Assembly (NCBI RefSeq): GCF_020831365.1
Contig: NZ_JAJHPV010000021.1
Location: 62,001 to 126,000, forward strand
Source of the DNA: Massilia agrisoli
Lineage (GTDB): Bacteria > Pseudomonadota > Gammaproteobacteria > Burkholderiales > Burkholderiaceae_D
Reading direction: 5' to 3'
Length of the DNA stretch: 64,000 nt
Below the pieces are notes generated by a model that saw only the letters and a list, made by a program, of their open reading frames with translations, did no database searches and had not been told where the DNA came from. This document shows, piece by piece, positions 9,354 through 17,097 of this stretch. Numbering within the stretch: position 1 is the stretch's first letter; every line of letters starts with the position of its first letter. The position numbers were made by a program, and so were the translations under genes.

Positions 9354-11243
9354 ATGGGAGCAGTTGATTCACCGGTGCAGGCAGCCGCCCGCACCCCGCT
9401 GATCGCCCTGCTGGGCAATCCGAATTGCGGCAAGACCGCGCTGTTCAACCGCCTGACCGGCGCGCGCCAGAAGGTCGCCAACTACGCAGGCGTGACCATC
9501 GAACGCAAGGAAGGCAGCTTTACATCGCCAGCCGGGCGCGCCTTCCGCGTGCTTGACCTGCCGGGCGCCTACAGCCTGTCCGCCACCACCCCTGACGAAG
9601 CGATCACGCGCGACGTCGTGGCCGGCCTGCGCGCCGGCGAACAGGCGCCCGACGCCATCGTCTGCGTCGTCAACGCCACCAACCTGCGCCTGAACCTGCG
9701 CCTGGTCCTCGAGATCCAGCGCCTCGGCATGCCGATGGTGCTGGCGCTGAACATGGTCGACATGGCCAAAAAGCGCGGCATCGTGATCGACACGGCCAGG
9801 CTGGAAAAAGAACTCGGCTTCCCGGTCGTCGAAACGGTCGCCGTGCACTCCGGCGGCGAACAGGCGCTGCTGCAGGCGCTCGACCGCATGCCGCAGCAAG
9901 CGCACGCGGCGCCGCGTCCCCTGTCGGCCATCGATGAAGTATCGGTCGAGGAGACCCAGCGCGAAGTGCGCCGCATCCTCGACGCGTCCACCAGCTATGC
10001 CAACGACACCGGCAACCTCACCGAGCAGATCGACAACGTGGTGCTGCACCCGTTCATTGGCCCGGTGCTGCTGGCCGCGATCATGTTCCTGGTTTTCCAG
10101 GCCGTGTTCAGCTGGGCCGCCGTGCCGATGGAAATGATCACCGCCGGTGTCGACGCGATCGGCCAGATGGTGTCGGCCAATATGTCCGAAGGCCCGCTGC
10201 GCAGCCTGCTGGTCGAGGGTATCCTCGGGGGCGTCGGCAGCGTGCTGGTGTTCCTGCCGCAGATCCTGATTTTGTTCTTCTTCATCCTGGTGCTGGAGGA
10301 CTGCGGCTACCTGCCGCGCGCCGCCTTCCTGCTCGACCGCATGATGGGCGGGGTAGGCCTGTCGGGCCGCGCCTTCATTCCGCTGCTGTCCAGCTTTGCC
10401 TGCGCCATTCCCGGCATCATGGCCGCCCGCACGATCCAGAACCCGCGCGACCGCCTGGTCACCATCATGATCGCGCCGCTGATGACATGCTCGGCGCGCC
10501 TGCCGGTGTACGCGCTGGTGATCGCAGCATTCATCCCCGACCGCGAGGTGGGCGGCTTCATGAACCTGCAAGGGCTGGTGCTGTTCGCGCTGTACTTCGC
10601 CGGCATCGTCGGCGCGATGGCCGTGGCCTGGATCTTCAAGCGCATCATGGGCGGCAGCCGCCACAACCCGCTGATGCTGGAACTGCCAAGCTACCACTGG
10701 CCGCACCTGCAAAACCTGGCGATCGGATTGTGGGAGCGCGCCAAAACTTTCCTGACCCGCGTCGGTACCCTGATCCTCACCCTGATGATCCTGATCTGGT
10801 TCCTGTCGACCTTCCCGGGCGCGCCGGAAGGCGCCACCCAGCCGCCTATCTATTACAGCGTGGCGGGCATGCTCGGCCGCGCGCTGGCAGTGGTGTTCGA
10901 GCCGATCGGCTTCGGCTGGCAGATCTGCATCGCGCTGGTGCCGGGCATGGCGGCGCGCGAAGTGGCCGTCGGCGCGCTGGGCACCGTGTATGCGCTGTCG
11001 CAGACCGGCGACGAGCTGGCCACCACGCTGACCCCGCTGATCGCGCAGTCGTGGAGCCTGGCCACCGCGCTGTCGCTGCTGGCGTGGTACGTGTTTGCGC
11101 CGCAGTGCCTGTCGACGCTGTCGGTCGTCAAGCGCGAGACCAACAGCATGCGCTGGCCGCTGATCATGGCCGGCTACATGTTCGCGCTGGCCTACGCGGC
11201 CTCCTTCATCACTTACCGCACGGCGCTGGCGCTGGGAGGCTGA
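9354..11243 (+). CDS. feoB: Ferrous iron transporter FeoB
   Basis: 629 residues. The N-terminal G domain has G1 GNPNCGKT (21-28), G3 DLPG (68-71) and G4 NMVD (133-136). A linker (about 170-230) leads to the membrane domain, with the two Gate motifs: the first around LEDCGYLPRAAFLLDRMMGG, the second around APLMTCSARLPVYALVIAAF, both with their Cys. At 629 residues it is shorter than the 773 of E. coli FeoB but in the range of many FeoBs without the C-terminal extension. The small Cys-rich gene downstream begins one base after its stop. Confidence 0.96.
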   Translation: MGAVDSPVQAAARTPLIALLGNPNCGKTALFNRLTGARQKVANYAGVTIERKEGSFTSPAGRAFRVLDLPGAYSLSATTPDEAITRDVVAGLRAGEQAPDAIVCVVNATNLRLNLRLVLEIQRLGMPMVLALNMVDMAKKRGIVIDTARLEKELGFPVVETVAVHSGGEQALLQALDRMPQQAHAAPRPLSAIDEVSVEETQREVRRILDASTSYANDTGNLTEQIDNVVLHPFIGPVLLAAIMFLVFQAVFSWAAVPMEMITAGVDAIGQMVSANMSEGPLRSLLVEGILGGVGSVLVFLPQILILFFFILVLEDCGYLPRAAFLLDRMMGGVGLSGRAFIPLLSSFACAIPGIMAARTIQNPRDRLVTIMIAPLMTCSARLPVYALVIAAFIPDREVGGFMNLQGLVLFALYFAGIVGAMAVAWIFKRIMGGSRHNPLMLELPSYHWPHLQNLAIGLWERAKTFLTRVGTLILTLMILIWFLSTFPGAPEGATQPPIYYSVAGMLGRALAVVFEPIGFGWQICIALVPGMAAREVAVGALGTVYALSQTGDELATTLTPLIAQSWSLATALSLLAWYVFAPQCLSTLSVVKRETNSMRWPLIMAGYMFALAYAASFITYRTALALGG

Positions 11244-11244
11244 G

Positions 11245-11490
11245 GTGCTTGAATACGCCATCGTTGGCCTGATCGTTGCGGCCGCCGCGTTTTACACGGC
11301 ACGCAAGTACATGCCGGCGGCGTGGCGCAAGAAGCTATCGTACCGCGTGGGCGGCAGCGAATCGGCGCTGGGCCGCCTGCTCAACCCGGACCCCGGTTGC
11401 GGCAGCGGTTGCGACACCTGCAAGGCCTGCGCCGATCCCGCGCCCGCACCTGAAGACCCGAAGCGCGTCATCAAGATCCACAAACCCTGA
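11245..11490 (+). CDS. Small Cys-rich membrane-anchored protein of the feo operon
   Basis: 81 residues starting at GTG 11245, one base after the feoB TGA, so translation is probably coupled. An N-terminal membrane helix (about 3-19) is followed by a basic segment and a cluster Cys52, Cys56, Cys59, Cys62 (CGSGCDTCKAC), then a Pro/Lys tail. The layout resembles the FeoB-associated Cys-rich proteins known from other phyla and occupies the place FeoC has in enterobacteria, but it shows no winged-helix FeoC features. A role in iron or redox sensing for FeoB is inference; the DUF6587-type label is a guess from memory. Confidence 0.7.
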   Translation: MLEYAIVGLIVAAAAFYTARKYMPAAWRKKLSYRVGGSESALGRLLNPDPGCGSGCDTCKACADPAPAPEDPKRVIKIHKP

Positions 11491-11491
11491 C

Positions 11492-11562
11492 CGTCGTTCC
11501 CGCGAAGGCGGGAACCCAAGCCCGGCGTAAGCATCATGGGTCCCCGCCTGCGCGGGGACGAC
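11492..11562. repeat. Family B palindromic intergenic repeat, copy 2
   Basis: Left arm CGTCGTTCCCGCGAAGGCGG and right arm ending CCTGCGCGGGGACGAC flank about 30 bases. It fills the space between the converging feo operon and the DUF72 gene, and probably folds as a bidirectional termination or mRNA-stabilising structure. Confidence 0.75.
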
Positions 11563-11564
11563 CT

Positions 11565-12437
11565 TTATGCTAAACCCAGCTTCTCGATCAACCGGCGCGC
11601 GTCGAAGGGTGCGCGCACCTTGATGTCATTGTCAAAGTAGCAGAAGATGTCGCGGCTCTTGCGTGCCGGCGGCGCTTTCGACGACACCAGGTGGGCGTCG
11701 CCCGGCTGCGAACCGCCAGACCACGCCTGTATCCGCGCCGCCCACCGGTCCAGTGCTTGATCCGTGTATCCACTGGCATACAGTTCCTTGTCGCCGTGCA
11801 GGCGCAGGTACATGAAGTCGGCCGTCACGTCTTCAATGTAGGGCCACTTGCCGGCGGTGTCGGCAACCACCACTGCCACCTTGTACTTGCGCAGCAGCGC
11901 GATGAAGGCATCGTCCATGAAGCTCTCATGCCGGATCTCGACCGCATGGCGCAGCTTGCGTTTCTTGTCGACGTCGAGGGCCACCTTGCCTTCCATGCGC
12001 GGCTCGTAATGGCGCGCCATTTCCAGCCCGGCCTCGCTGTCATGCGGCAGGATGCTGAGGAAGTGCTCCATCCGTTCGGGATCGAATTTGAAATTCGGCG
12101 GGAACTGCCAGAGGAAGGGCCCGAGCTTTTCGCGCAGGTTGAACACGCCCGACGCCAGCACGTTGGCAACCGGACCATCGATGTCCTTCAGGCGCAGGAT
12201 ATGGGTAATGAAGCGGTTGCCCTTGACGCTGAACATAAAGCCGGGCGGCGTCGCCGCGTACCAGGCTGCGTAGCTATCGGGGCGCTGCAGCGAATAGAAG
12301 GAACCGTTGATCTCGATGGTGGGCAGCGCGCGCGATGCAAATTCAAGCTCGCGGTGCTGCACGAGATCTTCCGGATAGAAGACCCCGCGCCACGGCTCAT
12401 ATCGCCAGCCAGAAATTCCGATGCGGATCGCGCCCAT
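11565..12437 (-). CDS. DUF72 domain-containing protein
   Basis: About 290 residues of TIM-barrel DUF72 (YecE-like) sequence: RIGISGWRYEPWRGVFYPEDL at the start, EINGSFYSLQRPDSYAAW, FSVKGNRFITH, LGPFLWQFPPNFKFD, and the late block FMYLRLHGDKELYASGYTD. Biochemical function of the family is not established. ATG codons at 12449 and 12437 are both possible; 12437 (MGAIRIG) matches the usual family start. It is a single minus-strand gene between a family B repeat and the CocE-type hydrolase. Confidence 0.88.
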   Translation of the reverse strand: MGAIRIGISGWRYEPWRGVFYPEDLVQHRELEFASRALPTIEINGSFYSLQRPDSYAAWYAATPPGFMFSVKGNRFITHILRLKDIDGPVANVLASGVFNLREKLGPFLWQFPPNFKFDPERMEHFLSILPHDSEAGLEMARHYEPRMEGKVALDVDKKRKLRHAVEIRHESFMDDAFIALLRKYKVAVVVADTAGKWPYIEDVTADFMYLRLHGDKELYASGYTDQALDRWAARIQAWSGGSQPGDAHLVSSKAPPARKSRDIFCYFDNDIKVRAPFDARRLIEKLGLA

Positions 12438-12509
12438 GGCTGACAGCATAATTGCCCCGGATGGGGGGCTCCGTTCGCTGGCGAACCAACCGCATCGGAA
12501 CGTATGGGC

Positions 12510-14411
12510 TCAGTAGACCGGCAGCTCGACGGCGCTTTCCATCCCTGGCGCATGGTAGATGCGCTGGGTGGCCTTGCGGTAGTCGCCCGGCTGGGCGAAG
12601 AAAATGTTCGGCACGAAGGTCTGCGGATTGCGCTCGTACAGCGGGAACCAGCTCGACTGGATCTGCACCATCACGCGGTGGCCCGGCAGGAAAACGTGGT
12701 CCGCATTCGGCAGCTCGAAGCGGTAGCGCTCGACCTTGTTCGGCGTGATCGCCAGCGGCTTGTCGAAGCCCTGGCGGTAGCGGCCACGGAAGATGTCCAT
12801 CGAGATGCCCAGCTGGTAGCCGCCCATCTCGGGCTGCGCCGATACCTCGTCCGGGTACACGTCGATCAGCTTCACCACCCAGTCGGCGTCGCTGCCGGTG
12901 GTCGACGCGAACAGGTTGACCATCGGGGCGCCTGCGATCTTCAATGGCGCGGTCAAAGGCTCCGACACGTAGGTCAGCACGTCCGGACGATCCGAGAATG
13001 AGCGCTGGTCGCTGACCAGCCACGGCTTCCACACCGCGGCGTCATGCATGCGCACCGGGCGCGGCACGAACGGCACCGGCTTGGCCGGGTCGGACACGTA
13101 TTCGTCGAACTGCGCGCCGCCAGCCGGCTTGCCGTGGCCCAGCGCCAAGCCAGCCTTCAGGTACATTGGCTGCATCTTCTCCGACAGCGGCCACTTGTCC
13201 AGCTTTTGCCAGTGGTCGGAGCCGGTGCGGTAGGACAGCACCGGGGCCGTGGCGGCCTTCGGCGCCCCGTCGCGCAGGTGCTGGTCGAAGAAAGGCTGCA
13301 TCACGTCGCGGCGGAACTGCGCCGCGGTGTCGCCGTTGAACTTCAGCGGCCCCAGGGTCGAGCCCTGGTAATTGACGCCGCTGTGGCGCCACGGCCCCAC
13401 CACCAGGTGGTTCATGTCGTTGTTCTTGTCCATGCGCTCAGTGGCGGCATAGGCGGCGTAAGGACCGTAGATGTCCTCCTGGTCCCAGCGTCCCACCACG
13501 TGCATGGTCGGCACCTTGAGCGGGCGCGCGGCAAGGATGCGGTCTACAGCCTGCTCCTGCCAGAAGCTGTCATACGCCGGATGTTCGAAGATCTTTTTCG
13601 TGAATGTCAGCTGGTCGATGCCAAAGCGCCTGGCGTAATCGGATGTGGAGCCGGCGCGCAGCGCGAACTCGTAGTCGTCGTACACGCCGGTCGCCAGCGA
13701 CGGGCCGTTGCCGCGCGCGCTCGTCTGGTTGGCGAAGTAATTCAGCATCGGCAGGCGGAAAGCGCCATTGTGGAACCAGTCGTCGCCGCGCCAGCCGTCA
13801 ACCATCGCGCTCATTGGCACCGCCGCCTTCAGGGCAGGGTGCGGATCGGCGATCGCCATCAGCACCGTGAAGCCTTCGTACGACGAACCGACCATGCCGA
13901 CCTTGCCGTTCGATTCCGGCACGTTCTTTACCAGCCAGTCGATCGTATCCCACGCATCGGTTGCGTGGTCCACGTCGGTCTTGTTCAGCGCGCCGCGCAG
14001 CGGACGGTTCATCACATAGTCGCCTTCCGACCCGTGCTTGCCGCGCACGTCCTGGAACACGCGGATGTAACCGCCCGCGATGAAGTTGTCATCGCCTTCG
14101 GGAAGCATCGACAGCATATTCGGGCTGATGTTTCGCTCAGCCCGCTTGGCCGCGTTGTAGGGCGTGCGGGTCAGCATCATCGGCGCGCCCTTCGCGTTCC
14201 GGGGGACCACGATCACCGTGTACAGTTTGACGCCGTCGCGCATCGGGACCATCACTACCTTCTTCACATAATCGGCGCCTGGAACAGGCACGTCGAAGCG
14301 CGCGGCGGAAATGTCGGGAGCCATCGCCGGGGTCTGGGCGGATGACGGGCCATGCAGCGCCGTGACAAGCATGGAAAGGGCGGATAACTGCAGGGCGATT
14401 CGGCGCGACAT
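12510..14411 (-). CDS. CocE/NonD family hydrolase (secreted)
   Basis: 633 residues from ATG 14411, which has GGAG 7 bases upstream and starts a signal peptide (cleavage near SSAQT, residue 26). Alpha/beta-hydrolase part: MRDGVKLYTVIVVP, VFQDVRGKHGSEGDY and the nucleophile motif GSSYEG with Ser177. The C-terminal half is the jelly-roll X-Pro dipeptidyl-peptidase domain (MVNLFASTTGSDADWVVKLI). Relatives are cocaine esterase, glutaryl-7-ACA acylase and alpha-amino acid ester hydrolases. It probably acts on esters or amides of amino-acid-like acyl groups in the periplasm. It is a monocistronic gene, divergent from a GST gene. Confidence 0.9.
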   Translation of the reverse strand: MSRRIALQLSALSMLVTALHGPSSAQTPAMAPDISAARFDVPVPGADYVKKVVMVPMRDGVKLYTVIVVPRNAKGAPMMLTRTPYNAAKRAERNISPNMLSMLPEGDDNFIAGGYIRVFQDVRGKHGSEGDYVMNRPLRGALNKTDVDHATDAWDTIDWLVKNVPESNGKVGMVGSSYEGFTVLMAIADPHPALKAAVPMSAMVDGWRGDDWFHNGAFRLPMLNYFANQTSARGNGPSLATGVYDDYEFALRAGSTSDYARRFGIDQLTFTKKIFEHPAYDSFWQEQAVDRILAARPLKVPTMHVVGRWDQEDIYGPYAAYAATERMDKNNDMNHLVVGPWRHSGVNYQGSTLGPLKFNGDTAAQFRRDVMQPFFDQHLRDGAPKAATAPVLSYRTGSDHWQKLDKWPLSEKMQPMYLKAGLALGHGKPAGGAQFDEYVSDPAKPVPFVPRPVRMHDAAVWKPWLVSDQRSFSDRPDVLTYVSEPLTAPLKIAGAPMVNLFASTTGSDADWVVKLIDVYPDEVSAQPEMGGYQLGISMDIFRGRYRQGFDKPLAITPNKVERYRFELPNADHVFLPGHRVMVQIQSSWFPLYERNPQTFVPNIFFAQPGDYRKATQRIYHAPGMESAVELPVY

Positions 14412-14522
14412 CGATAACTCCACTGATTAGATGCAGGCATACTACCGAAGCATCGAATGTCGCGCAATCTTGGTCTTACTGCCGTTACAATGCACGTATT
14501 TGCGAACATGGGGCAGCACAGC

Positions 14523-15194
14523 ATGATCATCGTCCACCACCTGAACAACTCGCGCTCGCAGCGCATCCTGTGGCTGCTGGAAGAACTTGGTCTCACCTAC
14601 GAGATCAAGAAGTACCAGCGCGACCCCAAGACCATGCTGGCGCCGCCTGAACTGCGCGCCATCCACCCGCTCGGCAAGTCGCCCGTGGTAAGCGATGGCG
14701 ACATCGTGGTCGCCGAATCGGGCGCCATCATTGAGTACATGGTGGAGCGCCAGGGCGGCACGCAGCTGGTGCCGCCTGCCGGTACGGCCGACAAGCGTCG
14801 CTACACCTACTTCCTGCATTACGCTGAAGGCTCGGCAATGCCGCCGCTGCTGATGAAGCTCGTGTTCGACCGCATTGAAACCGCGCCAATGCCATTTTTT
14901 GTAAAGCCGGTTGCGCGCTCGATTGCGCAAAAAGTAAAGCGCAGCTTCATCCTGCCGCAGATCCAGCAAAACCTGGCTTTCCTTGAATCCGAGCTTGGCA
15001 AGAGCACCTGGTTTGCAGGCGAAGAATTTACCGCCGCCGACATCCAGCTCAGCTTCGTCATCGAAGCGGCGGCCTCGCGCGGCGGGCTGGATGCGAAGTA
15101 CCCCAAGCTGAACGCCTACCTGGAGCGCATCCATGCGCGGCCTGCATACCAGCGGGCGCTCGAACGCGGCGGCCCGTTCACGATAGCGAAATAA
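14523..15194 (+). CDS. Glutathione S-transferase family protein
   Basis: 223 residues from ATG 14523, with GGGGCAG upstream; the thioredoxin-like domain begins directly (MIIVHHLNNSRSQRILWLLE). Conserved blocks: HPLGKSPVVSDGD, VAESGAIIEYMVE and the helical-domain FTAADIQLSF (N-capping box). The N-terminal SRSQR pattern is that of the GST group close to yeast-type GTT/bacterial YliJ proteins. Substrate unknown. It is followed 5 bases later by the exonuclease gene, so the two are likely co-transcribed. Confidence 0.9.
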   Translation: MIIVHHLNNSRSQRILWLLEELGLTYEIKKYQRDPKTMLAPPELRAIHPLGKSPVVSDGDIVVAESGAIIEYMVERQGGTQLVPPAGTADKRRYTYFLHYAEGSAMPPLLMKLVFDRIETAPMPFFVKPVARSIAQKVKRSFILPQIQQNLAFLESELGKSTWFAGEEFTAADIQLSFVIEAAASRGGLDAKYPKLNAYLERIHARPAYQRALERGGPFTIAK

Positions 15195-15199
15195 GCGCG

Positions 15200-15976
15200 A
15201 TGGGCAAGCTGTTAGCGATCGACGGGCTGAATATCGTCCGGCGCGTGTACGAAGCCAGTCCCGAGCCGGACTCGCGCGAAAAAGCTGACATCGCGCTGCG
15301 CCATGCGCTGTCGTCGTTCCGCAACCTGCTCCATGCGCACGAGCCGACGCACGTGCTGGCGGCATTCGATTTTGGGGGCAGCACCTGGCGCCATGCGCTG
15401 TACCCCCGCTACCGTGAGAACCGCGCGCCGATGCCCTCATGCCTGCGCGAAGCGCTTCCAAGCTTCCACGACAAGCTCGCGCAGGCGGGACTGCACGTGC
15501 TGATGCTGCCCGAGGTCGAGGCTGACGACGTGATCGGCACTGGCGTGCGGCGCTGGCTCGAAGAAGGGCGCGGCGATGCGATCATCGCCACCACCGACAA
15601 GGACCTGCACGGCCTGATCGCGAAAGGCGCGCTGGTGTGGGATCACTTCAAGGGCGAATGGCACGACGACGCATGGGTGCGCAACAAATTCGGCGTCGCG
15701 CCAGAACTGCTGGTAGACCTGCTGGCGCTGATGGGCGATGTGACCGACGGCGTGCCCGGCGTGTCGAAGGTTGGCATGAAAACGGCGGCCAAGCTGCTCA
15801 ACGCCTACGGCAATCTCGATGCGGTGATGGCCGGGGCGGGAATACTCAAGACGCCAATCGGCGAGCGGCTGCGCGCCGAGCGCGAAATCCTGTACCTGTC
15901 GCGCCAGCTGGTGCAGCTCAAGACCGACGTGCGGCTGGGTGTAAGCTGGAAGATGCTGGCATACCAAACATTCTAA
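15200..15976 (+). CDS. xni: 5'-3' exonuclease / flap endonuclease (Xni-like)
   Basis: 258 residues, the size of E. coli Xni (ExoIX) and not of the nuclease domain of PolA alone in a longer protein. Acidic metal ligands are visible in LAIDGLNIVRR, AFDFGG, LPEVEADDVIGTG and ATTDKDLHGLI, and the helix-three-turn-helix DNA-binding region is LMGDVTDGVPGVSKVGMKTA. It should cut 5' flaps during repair or replication. The order within Xni-like versus other stand-alone PIN/5'-3' nucleases is by size and overall pattern. It sits between a GST and the receiver-only gene. Confidence 0.8.
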   Translation: MGKLLAIDGLNIVRRVYEASPEPDSREKADIALRHALSSFRNLLHAHEPTHVLAAFDFGGSTWRHALYPRYRENRAPMPSCLREALPSFHDKLAQAGLHVLMLPEVEADDVIGTGVRRWLEEGRGDAIIATTDKDLHGLIAKGALVWDHFKGEWHDDAWVRNKFGVAPELLVDLLALMGDVTDGVPGVSKVGMKTAAKLLNAYGNLDAVMAGAGILKTPIGERLRAEREILYLSRQLVQLKTDVRLGVSWKMLAYQTF

Positions 15977-15994
15977 AAACAAGGACAAGAACAG

Positions 15995-16387
15995 ATGTTG
16001 AAGGCAGTTCTGGTGGATTCAAACGCCATTTCACGCGGCTTGCTCAATACCGTGCTCACCGACGGCAGCTACGACGTTGTCGGGCACACGCACACCAGCG
16101 CGCAGGGCTACGCGCTGCTGCAGAAGCACCACCCGCATATTTTTTGCATCGCGCTCGAGCAGATGGAGGACGGGAACAACATCGTCGAGCAGATCAGGGA
16201 GACGATGCCCAAGACGCTGATCTTCCTGGTGTCGGGAGCGCTCGATGCGCCAACCGTGCAGTCGGCCCTGGCGCGCGGAGTTCACGGTTTTATCGTCAAG
16301 CCATTCAAGGCCGACGCCGTGCTGAAGACGATCAGGAATACCGTGATCGCTGTCGTCAAAAAGAACAGTCCAGCGAACCGGGCGTAG
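15995..16387 (+). CDS. Stand-alone receiver-like protein lacking the phosphoacceptor Asp
   Basis: 130 residues forming one CheY-like domain: MLKAVLVDSNAISRGLL (strand 1, Asp8 only, no second acidic residue), strand 5 lysine in GFIVKPF (Lys101), and switch residue Ser79 in FLVSGA. Aligning PHIFCIALEQMEDG with the usual P-D-x-x-x-x-D-x-x-M-P block puts Ala53 where the phosphorylated Asp should be. Phosphorylation is therefore unlikely; it may be a protein-binding pseudo-receiver, like ANTAR-type or CheY-like decoys. ATG 15995 has AAGGACAAG upstream. Its TAG stop lies inside the family A repeat that follows, so its present C-terminus was set by the repeat. Confidence 0.8.
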   Translation: MLKAVLVDSNAISRGLLNTVLTDGSYDVVGHTHTSAQGYALLQKHHPHIFCIALEQMEDGNNIVEQIRETMPKTLIFLVSGALDAPTVQSALARGVHGFIVKPFKADAVLKTIRNTVIAVVKKNSPANRA

Positions 16388-16470
16388 GGCGGATAAGCGC
16401 TTGCGCGCATCCGCCGTGCTTGCGTCAACGAGGCTTAGGCGGATGCGCGCGAGCGCTTACCCGCCCTACG
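16383..16470. repeat. Family A palindromic repeat, long hairpin
   Basis: Two 33-base arms (16383-16415 beginning CGTAGGGCGGATAAGCGC, and 16438-16470 ending TACCCGCCCTACG) pair at 31 of 33 positions; the two mismatches are G-T type and would still pair in RNA. The loop is 22 bases. It separates the converging receiver gene and the membrane-protein gene and can act as a terminator-like structure for both. Confidence 0.88.
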
Positions 16471-16471
16471 G

Positions 16472-16993
16472 TCAGTAGTGCTTGATGGGCGAGCGGACGA
16501 GCCGCCACACAAAACCGGCCAGCAAGTGAACAAGGCGCGAAAATGACGCGATCACCAGCGCGATGATCGTCGGCAGCACCGCGCCAAAGGTGAACGTCAT
16601 CCCGAGCACGAAGCCCAGCACATACTCGGCGCGATAGGTCGGCACAATGACCGAGATCGCAAACAGTGCCAGGAATATGTAAGTCAGCGCCGCGTGTTGC
16701 AGTGTGAAGGCCAGGGCGAGCATTGCGCCATAGGCGAGCGCGCTGAGGAAGCCCGCCAGTACGGGGCCGCGTTTTGACACCCGGCGGCCAATCCGCCCGG
16801 TCAGGAACCATGTGAGTGCGGGAATGACGAGCACACCCCACCAGTTCGAGATTGCCGGCATGTCGGCGCGGTTAAGCAGGTGATGCGCCACGACCCCTCC
16901 GTTGACGTGTTCCCACGCGAGGTGGGCGAGCTCGAAAATCAGTGCGGCAGCGGTGAGTACGACACGGGTACGATGGGTGGGAACTGCATTCAT
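16472..16993 (-). CDS. Polytopic membrane protein of unknown function
   Basis: 173 residues with about five hydrophobic helices (AALIFELAHLAW, WGVLVIPALTWFLTG, FLSALAYGAMLALAF, YIFLALFAISVIVP, and a long C-terminal pair). I do not recognise a family. ATG 16993 is chosen because AAGGA lies 9 bases upstream. The promoter is unusually clear (TTTACA, 17 bases, TATACT) and a 23-bp palindrome covers the -35, so the gene is probably under a dedicated repressor. Two early His-rich spots (AHLAWEH, VAHHLLN) might bind a metal or haem, but this is speculation. Confidence 0.75.
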   Translation of the reverse strand: MNAVPTHRTRVVLTAAALIFELAHLAWEHVNGGVVAHHLLNRADMPAISNWWGVLVIPALTWFLTGRIGRRVSKRGPVLAGFLSALAYGAMLALAFTLQHAALTYIFLALFAISVIVPTYRAEYVLGFVLGMTFTFGAVLPTIIALVIASFSRLVHLLAGFVWRLVRSPIKHY

Positions 16994-17034
16994 TGGCAAT
17001 ATCCTTGATGGTCGCCCCAGTCAGGCGCCCGCCG

Positions 17035-17067
17035 AGTATATTGGCATATTTACATCGTGTAAACATG
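17035..17067 (-). promoter_or_regulatory. Sigma-70 promoter overlapped by an operator-like palindrome
   Basis: On the minus strand TTTACA (17058-17063), a 17-base spacer and TATACT (17035-17040) match consensus at 5 of 6 positions each. A palindrome at 17045-17067 (CAT-n-TTTACA-TCG-TGTAAA-n-ATG) covers the -35 and most of the spacer. The site has the look of a TetR/MarR-class operator. The gene driven is the membrane protein starting at 16993. Confidence 0.7.
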
Positions 17068-17097
17068 CATACGTTGGGACGCCATCCGCCCCAAGCG

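Noticed and set aside
9369-11261. Antisense frame of about 630 codons opposite feoB
   Set aside because: Mirror image of the feoB codon bias with no recognisable domain.
11492-11562. CRISPR-like or tRNA structure in the intergenic palindromes
   Set aside because: Only inverted, not regularly spaced direct repeats, and no tRNA cloverleaf or T-loop sequence.
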